From positions 1 to 38,893 of the forward strand of contig NZ_BMSA01000051.1 of the NCBI RefSeq assembly GCF_014648915.1: a DNA stretch of 38,893 bases, in the 5' to 3' direction. This DNA comes from Streptomyces phaeofaciens (lineage in GTDB: Bacteria; Actinomycetota; Actinomycetes; Streptomycetales; Streptomycetaceae). Below, in pieces: positions 22,367 through 31,273 of this stretch (its first letter is position 1; the number at the start of each line of letters is the position of its first letter). The notes beneath the pieces are model-generated. The model saw only the letters and a program-made list of their open reading frames with translations. It made no database searches and was not told where the DNA came from. The translations under genes and the position numbers were made by a program.

Positions 22367-22969
22367 CTACGGACGCAGCGCCCGCAGCAGCAGGTCGGCC
22401 AGGTGGTCGGCGACCTCCTGGGGGCCCATGGGGCCGTCGGGGCGGTACCAGGTGGACAGGTGGTGGACCGAGCCGAAGTGGTAGTCGACCACCAGGTCCG
22501 CCGGGGTCGCCGTCGAGAAGACGCCGGCCTGCTGGCCCTCCTCGACGAGCGCGCGGAAGCGTTCGTGGTAGCGCCGGCGCTCGGCCCGGACCTGCTTGTT
22601 CTTCTCGGGGCTCAGATGGTGCATCGAGCGGAAGAAGATCGAGGCGTCGTCGAGGTTCTCGATCGTCGTGACGACGACGTCGGCCGCCGCTCCCCGCAGC
22701 CGCTTCTCGATCGGTTCGTCGGCGTTCGCGAAGGTGTCGAGGCGCTCCTGCTGGACGCGCAGCACGCGCGCGTACACCTCGTGCAGCAGGTCGTCCTTGG
22801 AGCCGAAGTAGTGGTACAGCGCCCCCTTGGTGACGCCGGCCGCCTCGACGATCTCCTGCACCGAGGTGCGGTCGTAGCCACGCTCGGCGAAGAGCCGGGT
22901 GGCGGCGGCGAGCAGCCTTTGCGGGACCGGGGTCTCTCCGCCGTCCGTCGTCCTGGGCACTGCCGCCAC
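22367..22969 (-). CDS. TetR-family repressor of the acyl-CoA module
   Basis: 200 residues from GTG 22969 (GTG 22960 is an alternative with equal support). N-terminal helix-turn-helix about 14-60 (LFAERGYDRTSVQEIVEAAGVTKGALYHYFGSK, split over helices 1-3), then a helical ligand domain with a C-terminal ADHLADLLLRAL. It lies 18 bases after the acyl-CoA ligase stop, as the last gene of its operon, so it is autoregulated if it binds the site at 25473-25490. The matching site before the kinase/ACAD operon makes it the natural common regulator. The ligand is probably an acyl-CoA. Confidence 0.85.
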   Translation of the reverse strand: MAAVPRTTDGGETPVPQRLLAAATRLFAERGYDRTSVQEIVEAAGVTKGALYHYFGSKDDLLHEVYARVLRVQQERLDTFANADEPIEKRLRGAAADVVVTTIENLDDASIFFRSMHHLSPEKNKQVRAERRRYHERFRALVEEGQQAGVFSTATPADLVVDYHFGSVHHLSTWYRPDGPMGPQEVADHLADLLLRALRP

Positions 22970-22987
22970 CTGCCTTTCGCGTCGTTC

Positions 22988-24655
22988 CTACTGGCTGTCG
23001 TGCGCGCGGGAACGCAGTTCCCGCCGGAGGATCTTCCCACTTGCCGTTTTCGGCAGGTCGGGCAGGATCTCCACTTGCCGCGGATACTTGTAGGCCGCCA
23101 GTCTGTCCTTGCAGTAGGCGGCGAGCGTACCGGCATCCGTGTCGGCGCCGGGACGCAGGCTGATATAGGCCTTGACGGTCTCCCCGCGATAGCCGTCGGG
23201 CACCCCGACGACGGCCGCCTCGCGCACCGCCGGGTGGGTGTAGAGCACGTCCTCGACCTCGCGCGGCCACACCTTGAAGCCGGACGCGTTGATCATGTCC
23301 TTCTTGCGGTCGACGACATACAGCCAGCCCCGCTCGTCCATGAACCCGATGTCCCCGGTGCGCAGCTCACCGCCGGGGAAGGTCTCGGCGGTGGCGTCGG
23401 GCCGCCGCCAGTACCCGGGAACCACCTGCGGGCCACGTACGACGATCTCGCCCTGCTCCCCGAAGGGCACCTCGGCGCCCTGCTCGTCGACGATCCGGAC
23501 GACCGTGTCGGGGCCGGGCACGCCGACGGCGAGGGTCCCGGAGGCCGGATCGACCGGCGCCTCGTGCTGGGGCGGGACGGAGGCGCAGGGGGCCGTGCAC
23601 TCGGTGAGCCCGTAGCCGTTGCGGATGTACGGCCCGAAGCCCGCCCGGAACTTCTCCACCAGAGCCGGCGGCACGGGCGCACCGCCGGAGGAGATGTGCA
23701 CGAAGGAGGAGAAGTGCTCGCGGGTGACGGCCGGGTGGGCGGCCAGGGCCATGAAGGCCGTGGAGGGGCCCACCGTGTAGTGCGGCCGGTGCTCGGCGAA
23801 CGCGTCGAGCACCACCCCGGCCTCGAAGCGGTACGTCAGCACCAGCGTGCCGGCGCTGTTCACACAGGCGCCGAGCTGGCAGACCATGCCGGTGATGTGG
23901 AACAGGGGCGCGAGCGCGTAGTAGACGGGCGCCTCGGGCAGGCGCAGGCCGGTGCGCTGCCGCTCGGCGTTGACCATGATGTTGGCGTGCGTGTTCGTGG
24001 CGCCCTTGGGGGTGCCGCTGGTGCCCGAGGTGTAGCTGATCAGGGCGATGTCGGCGGGGGCGGGGTCCCGGTCGGCGGGTGCCGGGCGGCCCGCGCGGGC
24101 CACGGCCGCCAGGTCGTCGGTGTCCTCGGTCCGCGGGAGGCGTTCGACGTTCAGCACGCGCGCGTCGCCGCGGGTCTGGAAGTCCAGCTCGCATGCGGTG
24201 AGCACGATCCGCACCGGCGAGTCGGCCGCCGTCTCGCGCAGATACGACTCCCAGGCCAGGTCCGAGCAGATCAGCGCGGCCACCTCGCCGTCCCGCAGGA
24301 CGTGGGCCACCTCCCCCGACTTGTACATGGGGTTGACCGGGACGACGGTCGCGCCCGCCTTCCAGGCGCCGAGCAGTGCCAGCACGAACAGCGGGGAGTT
24401 CTGGAGCAGGATCGCCACCCGGTCGCCGCGCTCCAGGCCGCGGGCGGCGAGGTGGCCGGCGACGGAGTCGCTCAGCTCGTCGACCTCGCGGTAGCCGAGC
24501 CGTCCGTCGAAGTAGGCGAGGCAGGTGCGGTCCGGGGCCTCGGCGGCGGACCGGCGCAGGGCGTGCACCAGGGAGTCGGCGGGGTCGACCGGGGCGCGCT
24601 GGGCGTCGTCGAGGAGGGCCAGCCAGGGCTTGGCCGCGTAGCGGGAGATGGTCAC
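22988..24655 (-). CDS. Acyl-CoA synthetase (AMP-forming ligase)
   Basis: 555 residues from GTG 24655, preceded by GGGAGGA and overlapping the SDR stop as GTGA (translational coupling). ANL-superfamily motifs: YTSGTSGTPKG (208-218), NGYGLTECTAP, the hinge DRKKDMINASGFKVWPREVE, and the C-terminal catalytic Lys541 in PKTASGKILRREL. Activates a carboxylic acid to its CoA thioester via an acyl-AMP. Its place in an operon with an SDR and TetR, and opposite a kinase/ACAD pair, suggests it supplies the acyl-CoA for that route (the LvaE role in the levulinate pathway). Chain length is not readable. Confidence 0.9.
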   Translation of the reverse strand: MTISRYAAKPWLALLDDAQRAPVDPADSLVHALRRSAAEAPDRTCLAYFDGRLGYREVDELSDSVAGHLAARGLERGDRVAILLQNSPLFVLALLGAWKAGATVVPVNPMYKSGEVAHVLRDGEVAALICSDLAWESYLRETAADSPVRIVLTACELDFQTRGDARVLNVERLPRTEDTDDLAAVARAGRPAPADRDPAPADIALISYTSGTSGTPKGATNTHANIMVNAERQRTGLRLPEAPVYYALAPLFHITGMVCQLGACVNSAGTLVLTYRFEAGVVLDAFAEHRPHYTVGPSTAFMALAAHPAVTREHFSSFVHISSGGAPVPPALVEKFRAGFGPYIRNGYGLTECTAPCASVPPQHEAPVDPASGTLAVGVPGPDTVVRIVDEQGAEVPFGEQGEIVVRGPQVVPGYWRRPDATAETFPGGELRTGDIGFMDERGWLYVVDRKKDMINASGFKVWPREVEDVLYTHPAVREAAVVGVPDGYRGETVKAYISLRPGADTDAGTLAAYCKDRLAAYKYPRQVEILPDLPKTASGKILRRELRSRAHDSQ

Positions 24656-25416
24656 TCCGCATCCTCCCACTTGCGCTGGAGGTGGTTCATGTTGGTCAGC
24701 CAGCGGTCGGGGTCGGCGGCGCGCAGCTGGTAGTACCCGGCGACCTCGGCGTGCGGCAGGATCAGGAAGCGGTCCTCGGCGATCCCCTTGAACAGGGCGT
24801 CCGCGACGTCCCCCGGCTCGATCGCGGTCGGCTTGAGCACCAGGTCGCCCGCGCTGCCGGTGGCGTCCAGCATGTCGGTGCGCACCCCCTGGGGGCAGAT
24901 CGCGTGGACCTTGATCCCCCGGTGCCGGTAGGTCAGCGACAGCCACTCGGCGAAGGCGTAGGCGCCGTGCTTGGTGACGCTGTAGGGGGCCGCGCCGATC
25001 ATGGTGAGCAGCCCGGCGGCGGAGACGGTGGAGACGAAGCGGCCCGTGCCGCGCTCCAGCCAGTCGGGCAGCAGGGCGTGCGCCGCGCGGACATGCGCCA
25101 TGACGTTGACGTCCCAGGCCTGGGCCCAGACGGCCTCGCCGGCGGCCTCGGAACCGCCCGAGGCGACCCCGGCGTTGGCGCAGTACACGTCGACCGTGCC
25201 GCCGAGCGCCTCGCGGGCCGGCTCCACGACGGTGGCGGCGTCCCCGGGCACGGCGATCCCGCCGATCTCCTCGGCGACGGCCCGCGCCCGCCCGGCGTCC
25301 AGGTCGTTGACCACCACCCGCGCCCCTTCGGCGGCGAACCGCCGGGCCAGTGCGGCCCCGATGCCGCCTCCCGCTCCGGTGACGACCACTCCGGCATCCT
25401 GCACGGCTTCCACCAT
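24652..25416 (-). CDS. Short-chain dehydrogenase/reductase
   Basis: 254 residues from ATG 25416 with AAGGAG four bases upstream. Rossmann motif TGAGGGIG (13-20), cofactor-selecting NDLD (37-40), CANAG (79-83), and catalytic Ser132, Tyr145 and Lys149 (YSVTK). Classical SDR, NAD(P)-dependent. First gene of the SDR-ligase-TetR operon, with the TetR-type operator 57 bases upstream. By analogy with LvaD it could interconvert a keto- and a hydroxyacyl-CoA, which the neighbouring kinase then phosphorylates; this is inference. Confidence 0.88.
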   Translation of the reverse strand: MVEAVQDAGVVVTGAGGGIGAALARRFAAEGARVVVNDLDAGRARAVAEEIGGIAVPGDAATVVEPAREALGGTVDVYCANAGVASGGSEAAGEAVWAQAWDVNVMAHVRAAHALLPDWLERGTGRFVSTVSAAGLLTMIGAAPYSVTKHGAYAFAEWLSLTYRHRGIKVHAICPQGVRTDMLDATGSAGDLVLKPTAIEPGDVADALFKGIAEDRFLILPHAEVAGYYQLRAADPDRWLTNMNHLQRKWEDAE

Positions 25417-25472
25417 CGGTCTCCTTCGACGCGACTGCGGCACGACATGACGTGCGTCGGCTCTGCCGGGCC

Positions 25473-25490
25473 AGACTAACCGGTCGGTAT
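25473..25490. promoter_or_regulatory. TetR-type operator upstream of the SDR/ligase/TetR operon
   Basis: AGACTAACC-GGTCGGTAT. The right half is the perfect half-site GGTCGGTAT seen (inverted) at 20002-20010; the left half has three mismatches. It is 57 bases before the SDR ATG and 97 before the divergent muramidase gene. Confidence 0.55.
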
Positions 25491-25586
25491 GTTTGAGGAA
25501 AGGGCGATGGCAGCACCGTAAGGGGCGCGGGGAACGGCGCGGACGCCCGCACCCTCCCGCACCCGACCCCTGCCCTCGGGAGCCGC

Positions 25587-26807
25587 ATGGACCTGACCAG
25601 AAGAACCCTGCTCGCAGCCCCGGCGGCCCTGCCGCTCCCCACAGCGGCCCGCTCACGCCCGCGCGTGCGCACCGGCTTCGACCGCCTGGCCGCCGACGGG
25701 TACGCGCTGCTCGACGGCCGGCGGATCGGTGTCGTCACCAACCCGACCGGCGTCACCGCCGACGCCCGGCACATCGTGGACGTCATGCACGCCGACGACC
25801 GGGTGAACCTGACCGCCGTCTTCGGTCCGGAGCACGGCTTCCGGGGCACCGCCCAGGCGGGCGGTTCCGAGGGCCGCCACACCGACCCGGCGACCGGGCT
25901 GCCCGTCCACGACACCTACCTCATGAGCGGCCGGCCGCTGGCCGACGTGTTCACCGCCTCCGGCGTGGACACGGTCGTCTTCGACATCCAGGACGTGGGC
26001 GCCCGTTTCTACACGTACATCTGGACGCTCCACGACTGCATGGAGGCGGCGCGGCTGGCCGGGAAGCGGTTCGTGGTGCTGGACCGGCCGAACCCGGTGA
26101 CCGGGCGGGCGGCGCACGGGCCCGTGCTGCACCCGGAGTTCGCGTCGTTCGTCGGACGCCGGCCGATCGCGCAGGCGCACGGGATGACCGTGGCGGAGCT
26201 GGCCCGGCTGTTCGACGGGGAGTTCCTGGACTCGGCGGTGGAGCTGGACACCGTGGAGATGAGCGGGTGGCGGCGGACGGACCGGTTCGAGGCCTGCGGG
26301 CTGCCCTGGGTGCCGCCGAGCCCGAACATGCCGACCCCCGACACCGCGCTGGTGTACGCGGGGACGTGCCTCTTCGAGGGCACCAACCTGTCGGAGGGAC
26401 GCGGCACGACCCGGCCGTTCGAGCTGCTCGGCGCGGAGGGGATCGACGGGCGGTGGGCGGCCGCGGCGAACGCGCTGGGGCTGCCGGGAGTGCGGTTCAG
26501 GGAGGCGTACTTCGCGCCCGCCTTCTCGAAGTTCCAGGGCAAGGCCGTGGGCGGGGTGCAGCTCCATGTGCACGACCGGGACGCCTTCAACCCGGTGCGC
26601 ACCGGGATCGCCCTGCTGGTGACCGCCAGCCGGGTGTGGAGCGGCTTCGCCTGGCGGCCCGACCGGTGGATCGACAGGCTCACCGGTTCGGCGTGGGTGC
26701 GGACCGCGATCGACGCCGGGGCGGGGGTCGAGGACGTGGTCGCCGGGTGGCGGGAGGAGTTGGGAGTGTTCCGGCGGACCCGGCGGGAGTATCTGCTCTA
26801 CGGATGA
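25587..26807 (+). CDS. DUF1343 / NamZ-like exo-N-acetylmuramidase
   Basis: 406 residues from ATG 25587 (GGGAG upstream). Short exported N-terminus MDLTRRTLLAAPAALPLPTA with paired Arg, so possibly Tat-exported. Family motifs in order: GVVTNPTG, FGPEHGFRG, FDIQDVGARFYTYIW, RPNPVTG, PSPNMPT and EGTNLSEGRGTTRPFE. DUF1343 includes NamZ, which removes terminal N-acetylmuramic acid from peptidoglycan fragments during cell-wall recycling (glycoside hydrolase family GH171). No lipobox Cys. Divergent from the SDR operon; its promoter region contains the TetR-type site, though regulation of this gene by it is uncertain. Confidence 0.87.
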   Translation: MDLTRRTLLAAPAALPLPTAARSRPRVRTGFDRLAADGYALLDGRRIGVVTNPTGVTADARHIVDVMHADDRVNLTAVFGPEHGFRGTAQAGGSEGRHTDPATGLPVHDTYLMSGRPLADVFTASGVDTVVFDIQDVGARFYTYIWTLHDCMEAARLAGKRFVVLDRPNPVTGRAAHGPVLHPEFASFVGRRPIAQAHGMTVAELARLFDGEFLDSAVELDTVEMSGWRRTDRFEACGLPWVPPSPNMPTPDTALVYAGTCLFEGTNLSEGRGTTRPFELLGAEGIDGRWAAAANALGLPGVRFREAYFAPAFSKFQGKAVGGVQLHVHDRDAFNPVRTGIALLVTASRVWSGFAWRPDRWIDRLTGSAWVRTAIDAGAGVEDVVAGWREELGVFRRTRREYLLYG

Positions 26808-26888
26808 GACGTGACGTATGGCCAAGTCCGCCCGTTGGCAGGACGATGCGCTCCTGTCGCGCACCGCTCCGGGGGACGGGGGCCTGTC

Positions 26889-28253
26889 ATGGCACAGTCG
26901 GCAATGAGTGTGACTCCCTACTGGGAACTGACCTTCGACGCGGACGGGGACGTCGACGGCGCCCAGCGGGACCGGCTGCTGGCCGGGGCGAAGCAGCGCA
27001 AGGTCCACGATCTGATCGTCTTCTCGCACGGCTGGAACAGCGACCGCTCCGGCGCCACCGCGCTCTACAGCCGCTTCTTCGCGCCGTTCCCGCAGCTCGT
27101 CCCGGGTGCCCGGATCGGGTACGTGGGGGTGCTGTGGCCGTCGATGCGGTTCTCGGACGAGCCGATCCCGGATCTCCCGCGGTCCGTCGTGGCCGGGGTG
27201 AACGGCGGCCCGGTGCTCGACGAGGAGACCCGGCACGCGCTGCTGGAGACGTTCCCGGGCCGGGCCACGGTGGTCGAGCAGATCGCCCGGATGCTGGAGC
27301 AGCGGCCGCCCGAGGCGGGCGAACTGGAGGAGTTCGGGCGGCTGGTGAGGCTGCTGGTGGACGGGGTGCCGGCGGGGCCGCAGGCGCCGTTCGCGGCGGA
27401 CACCGTGGCGGAGGGGGTGCCGCAGGACGAGCCGGAGATGTTCGCCGGGGCGACGGCGGCGGTCTGCGAGACGTTCGCGCAGGCGCTGGGCCGGCTCCGG
27501 TCGGGGGGTGGCAGCCGGGAGTTCGGCCTGCCCAACCCGTGGGACGGGGCGCACGAGCTGCTGCGGCAGGCGACGTACTACGCGATGAAGCGGCGGGCCG
27601 GGACGGTCGGCGAGCGGGGCCTCGGGCCGCTGATCGGCCGGCTGGCGGCCGCGGCGCCCGGGGTGCGGGTGCATCTGGTGGGGCACAGCTTCGGCGCGCG
27701 GCTGGTGTCGTTCGCGCTGCGCGGCCTGCCGCGGGGGGTGCGCACCGTGAAGTCCGTGACGCTCCTCCAGGGGGCCTTCTCGCACTACGCGTTCGCCACC
27801 CGGCTGCCGCACGACCCGCGCGCGGGCGGGGTGTTGCAGGGGCAGCAGAACCGGGTCGACGGTCCCCTGGTGTGCTGCTTCTCCCAGCACGACTCGGCGC
27901 TGGGCACGATGTACCCGCTGGCGTCCCGGATGGCGGGCGACGCGCGCGGGGTGCTGGCGGAGCCGGAGGCCGTGGCGGCCGGTGACACCGGGCCCGCCCC
28001 GGCGGAGTTCGGTGTCGGGGACATGCTCGGCGCCCGGTGGGGGGCCCTGGGGCACGACGGTGTGCAGGCCGTCCCGGGGACGCCCGCGTACCCGCTCGCC
28101 AAGGCCCTGACCGTGCCGCTGCCGGCGTCGGGGTGCGTGAACATCGACGCGGCGGCGGTGGTCCGGCGCGGGGGCGCGCCGGCCGGGGCGCACTGCGACA
28201 TCGTGCACCCCGAGCTGGCGCGGATCGTGCTGGCGGCGGGCCGGATCCACTGA
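26889..28253 (+). CDS. Alpha/beta-hydrolase-fold protein
   Basis: 454 residues from ATG 26889 (an ATG at 26904 is possible). Two features mark the alpha/beta hydrolase fold: FSHGWNSDRSG (46-56, oxyanion-hole strand) and the nucleophile elbow VGHSFGARL with Ser267. A long helical insertion (about 100-240) separates them. C-terminal His candidates include the one in CDIVHPEL. No signal peptide or membrane segment. It could be a serine esterase or lipase-like protein; the substrate is unknown. It lies 81 bases after the muramidase gene on the same strand. Confidence 0.7.
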   Translation: MAQSAMSVTPYWELTFDADGDVDGAQRDRLLAGAKQRKVHDLIVFSHGWNSDRSGATALYSRFFAPFPQLVPGARIGYVGVLWPSMRFSDEPIPDLPRSVVAGVNGGPVLDEETRHALLETFPGRATVVEQIARMLEQRPPEAGELEEFGRLVRLLVDGVPAGPQAPFAADTVAEGVPQDEPEMFAGATAAVCETFAQALGRLRSGGGSREFGLPNPWDGAHELLRQATYYAMKRRAGTVGERGLGPLIGRLAAAAPGVRVHLVGHSFGARLVSFALRGLPRGVRTVKSVTLLQGAFSHYAFATRLPHDPRAGGVLQGQQNRVDGPLVCCFSQHDSALGTMYPLASRMAGDARGVLAEPEAVAAGDTGPAPAEFGVGDMLGARWGALGHDGVQAVPGTPAYPLAKALTVPLPASGCVNIDAAAVVRRGGAPAGAHCDIVHPELARIVLAAGRIH

Positions 28254-28275
28254 CCGGCCCACCGCCCTCGGGAGG

Positions 28276-31065
28276 TCACCGGTGGGACGTGAACTCCACC
28301 ACCTGCTGGAACGTGGGCCGGTTCTGCCAGCTGATGTTGCCGTGCTTGATGCCGCCCAGGGTGCGCTGGACGATCGAGTCGGCGCACCACTGGTTGCCGG
28401 CCGCGCACAGGGTGTCGCCCGGGTAGACCTGGGCCGCGGTCTTGCCGGCCGCCGTCTTCAGGGTGCTGATGAGGACGTCACGGCAGCCGCTGACGGTGCC
28501 GCCGCCGCAGTACTTGCGCGGCAGCGCGCCCTGGACCGGCTCGCCGAGCACGGACCGGATGTCCTTGTCGACATAGCTCCACCAGCCGTACTGGAAGGAG
28601 CTGCCGGCGTGGGCGCCGGTCGGGCCGTGGGCGGCCGACGGTGTCTCGTCGATGGGCAGGTTGGCGGTGAACGCCGTGTAGAGGCCGGTGCCGAGACCCG
28701 GTTCGAACTCGGCCTTCACCAGCAGCGGCCACCAGGCGTCCAGGATGCGGATCGCGTCGGCGTCGGCGTAGGTCTTCGAACCGGCCGTGGTCTCCGTGCG
28801 TCTGCCGCCCGCCGTCAGCCAGGTCTGGAGCTTGGTGACGGCGGCCGCCGCGGTGGTGTCGGTGACCGTGGAGCTGTTGATCACCTTCAGCAGGTCGGGC
28901 AGGACGTCCTCGGCGCGCAGATCGGCGAGGGCCGCGTCCGCCATCGCCTTCGTCAGGGACGCGCGGGTGACCCCGCCGGCCGCGACCAGCTTCTTCACCC
29001 GGTCCTCCAGGAGGTTGCCGCGGTGCACGGAACCGTTGCCCCAGGAGGCGGTCGCGTAGTCCAGGGCCTGCTTGTTGTTCCAGGAGACGTAGTAGTCCTG
29101 GTCGATGGAGTTCGGGTGCGCGGAAGCGGGCGTGTAGCCGGCCGTGTTGGTGGCCGGCACCCAGTTCTTCCACTCGTACGCCGGCTGCGCCCAGACCGGG
29201 AACTCGGCGTCGACGCCGGTCGCGCGCACCGGGTTGTCGCCGCTGTTGTAGTACGCGGTGTGCGTGGAGTCGGCGTAGAACCAGTTGAAGGTGTAGTTGA
29301 TGTGCTGCACCGCGCTCTGGAAGGTCTCCGGGCCCTTGACGTGGTCGGGGTCGTTCAGCATCTGGAAGCCGATGATGGAGTCGGCCTCGTGCAGGAAGGA
29401 GGAGCGCAGGGTGGTGTAGGCGACCTTCTTGCCGCCGACGGTCGCCCGGTACTCCACGGGTCCGTACTTCGTGCGCCACACGCGCATGGTGTACGAGCCG
29501 ACGGCGGTGCCGTCGGCCGTGGTCGGCTTCCAGGCGTTCTTCTGCTCGACCTTGTCCATGGCCGTGCAGGTGCCGCGGTACAGGTAGTGGTAGTCGTCCT
29601 GGCACAGCTCGACCGCGTAGGTGTCGATGATGTCCTGGCCGGAGGTCGTGGCGCTCCACGCGTAGTCCTGGCCGCGGCCCAGTTCGACGTACATGCTCAG
29701 GCCCGCGAAGGAGGCTCCTCGGGCGCTGATGCCCGGACCCTGGATCTCCTGGAGCATGAGCAGCTGCGGGGCGAAGTAGCCGGTCTGCGGGCCGAAGACG
29801 GCGACCGGGTGGCCGCCGGCGGTGGCCCGGCCGCTGACCACGAGGGCGTTGGACATGCCGCGCCGGGCGGAGCTGACGGCCGTCGCGGCCGCCGTGGCGG
29901 AGGCGGCGGTGGCGCTCGTGTCGGCGCCGGTGCCCGTGGCGTCGTAGATCAGCGGCTCCCGGACGACCGAGCCGGCGTCGGGGAGGGCCTCGCCCTGCGG
30001 GTCGTCGGGCTTGGTGGCGTACGGGAAGCTCTCGCCGTCGTGGACGGTGAGAACGGCCTCGGGGTCGTTGCGTTCGCGGAACGCCTCCCAGACCTCGGTG
30101 CCCTCCTGAACGCCGTACTTCTCCTGTGCGGCGAGCAGGGAGAGGGCGTTGTCGACCTCGCCGCCGCCGCCGGAGCCGAAGAGCGCGCCGATGACCGAGG
30201 CCAGCGCCACCAGGTCGGTGATCTTGAAGTGGTCGATGGTGCCGGCGTTGGTGATTGAGTCCTTGTGTCCGGTCAGGACGTATTCACCGGGGAAGTAGCG
30301 GCCGCTGTCGGAGGCGTCGATGTACGCGTTGATGCCGTCGAGGTAGGCGCCCGCGTCGGCGAGGGCCTGCTGGCCGCGGGTGCCGTTGGTGGCGACGGCG
30401 TTGTCGATCTGGGCCTGGAGGTCTGCCTCGGTGTACGGAGCGTTGCGCCAGAACTGCTGTTCCAGCCCCTGGTTGGACGGGTCGCCGCCCGCGAAGTTCG
30501 TGAGCTGGCCGCGGCCGACGTGGCGGAAGACGTCCATGAGCCACAGCCGGTCCTGGGCGGCCGCATATCCGACACCGAACTCGGTGCCGTATCTGGTGGT
30601 ACCGGTGATGTGCGGTACGCCCGTCTTCTTGTCGCGGACGATCGTCACGTCGCTGCGGCCCGCGGGCTTCAGGGTGGAGGCGACTTGATCGGACGTGACA
30701 CCGAAGGACGCGTCGTTGAAGAAGGTGTTGATGGTGGCGTTGGTGAGGGTGGGGTAACCCTTGGCCAGGTTGGCGTAGGGGCCGAGCTGGTCCTCGGCGT
30801 GCTCGGGCTGGGTGCCGAAGGCCTGGTTGAGCAGGATCTGGGCCAGGGTGGCGTTGCCGTTCTCGCCGGGCGGCAGGATGTCGGAACACTGGCCGCCGCA
30901 GTAGTCGTTCGCCGCCGCGGCCTGCTCGGCCGCCGAGGCCGTCTGGGCGAGGGGCGACAGAAGACCGGCGACGAGGGTGCATACGGAGGCGGTCTTCAGG
31001 AACCCGGGGAATCTGCCGGGAGTTCTCAGTCTGTCGAGAGTGGTGCGGGGGGTTCGCCGTGGCAT
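28276..31065 (-). CDS. Secreted penicillin-acylase-family Ntn hydrolase
   Basis: 929 residues; TAGGAG before the ATG. Sec signal peptide about 1-46 (ends TASAA). Alpha chain (47 to about 380) with RYGTEFGVGYAAAQDRLWLMD, then an Ala/Thr-rich spacer (380-400) and the autoprocessing point before Ser405 in RRGMSNALVVSG, which becomes the N-terminal nucleophile of the beta chain. Beta-chain landmarks are HPVAVFGPQTGYFAPQ and ASFAGLSMYVELGRGQDYAW. Family members hydrolyse amide-linked acyl chains: penicillins, acyl-homoserine lactones (AhlM-type in Streptomyces) or lipopeptides. The substrate here is unknown; extracellular location fits quorum-signal or antibiotic deacylation. Confidence 0.9.
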   Translation of the reverse strand: MPRRTPRTTLDRLRTPGRFPGFLKTASVCTLVAGLLSPLAQTASAAEQAAAANDYCGGQCSDILPPGENGNATLAQILLNQAFGTQPEHAEDQLGPYANLAKGYPTLTNATINTFFNDASFGVTSDQVASTLKPAGRSDVTIVRDKKTGVPHITGTTRYGTEFGVGYAAAQDRLWLMDVFRHVGRGQLTNFAGGDPSNQGLEQQFWRNAPYTEADLQAQIDNAVATNGTRGQQALADAGAYLDGINAYIDASDSGRYFPGEYVLTGHKDSITNAGTIDHFKITDLVALASVIGALFGSGGGGEVDNALSLLAAQEKYGVQEGTEVWEAFRERNDPEAVLTVHDGESFPYATKPDDPQGEALPDAGSVVREPLIYDATGTGADTSATAASATAAATAVSSARRGMSNALVVSGRATAGGHPVAVFGPQTGYFAPQLLMLQEIQGPGISARGASFAGLSMYVELGRGQDYAWSATTSGQDIIDTYAVELCQDDYHYLYRGTCTAMDKVEQKNAWKPTTADGTAVGSYTMRVWRTKYGPVEYRATVGGKKVAYTTLRSSFLHEADSIIGFQMLNDPDHVKGPETFQSAVQHINYTFNWFYADSTHTAYYNSGDNPVRATGVDAEFPVWAQPAYEWKNWVPATNTAGYTPASAHPNSIDQDYYVSWNNKQALDYATASWGNGSVHRGNLLEDRVKKLVAAGGVTRASLTKAMADAALADLRAEDVLPDLLKVINSSTVTDTTAAAAVTKLQTWLTAGGRRTETTAGSKTYADADAIRILDAWWPLLVKAEFEPGLGTGLYTAFTANLPIDETPSAAHGPTGAHAGSSFQYGWWSYVDKDIRSVLGEPVQGALPRKYCGGGTVSGCRDVLISTLKTAAGKTAAQVYPGDTLCAAGNQWCADSIVQRTLGGIKHGNISWQNRPTFQQVVEFTSHR

Positions 31066-31273
31066 CGGCTGCTCCTAGCGACGGGGGTGGCCGGAAGGTT
31101 ACCGCCGGTATCCCCGGGATTGAAGATGAACATGCGTCAAGTTTTCGGCTGCCGAAGGTCGTCGGAGATCGGATGGAGCCGAATCGCTTGTCGATACGTC
31201 TACTCGACGACGTCCATGCGACGACGCCGAAGTGACCGAAGTACAGGTGCAGATGTGACGGAGGTGCAAGGCG
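31066..31273. promoter_or_regulatory. Divergent control region of acylase and zinc-ribbon genes
   Basis: 208 bases, less GC-rich than the flanks around 31120-31210. Contains the 13-bp palindrome TTCGGCTGCCGAA (31144-31156), about 80 bases upstream of the acylase start, and GGAGG (31260-31264) as the ribosome site of the plus-strand gene. No specific regulator can be named. Confidence 0.3.

Noticed and set aside
22988..25915. One 975-codon frame joining the ligase with the SDR region
   Set aside because: The true ligase starts at the GTG at 24655 with a good ribosome site; the upstream part is an out-of-frame reading of the SDR gene, so there is no natural fusion.
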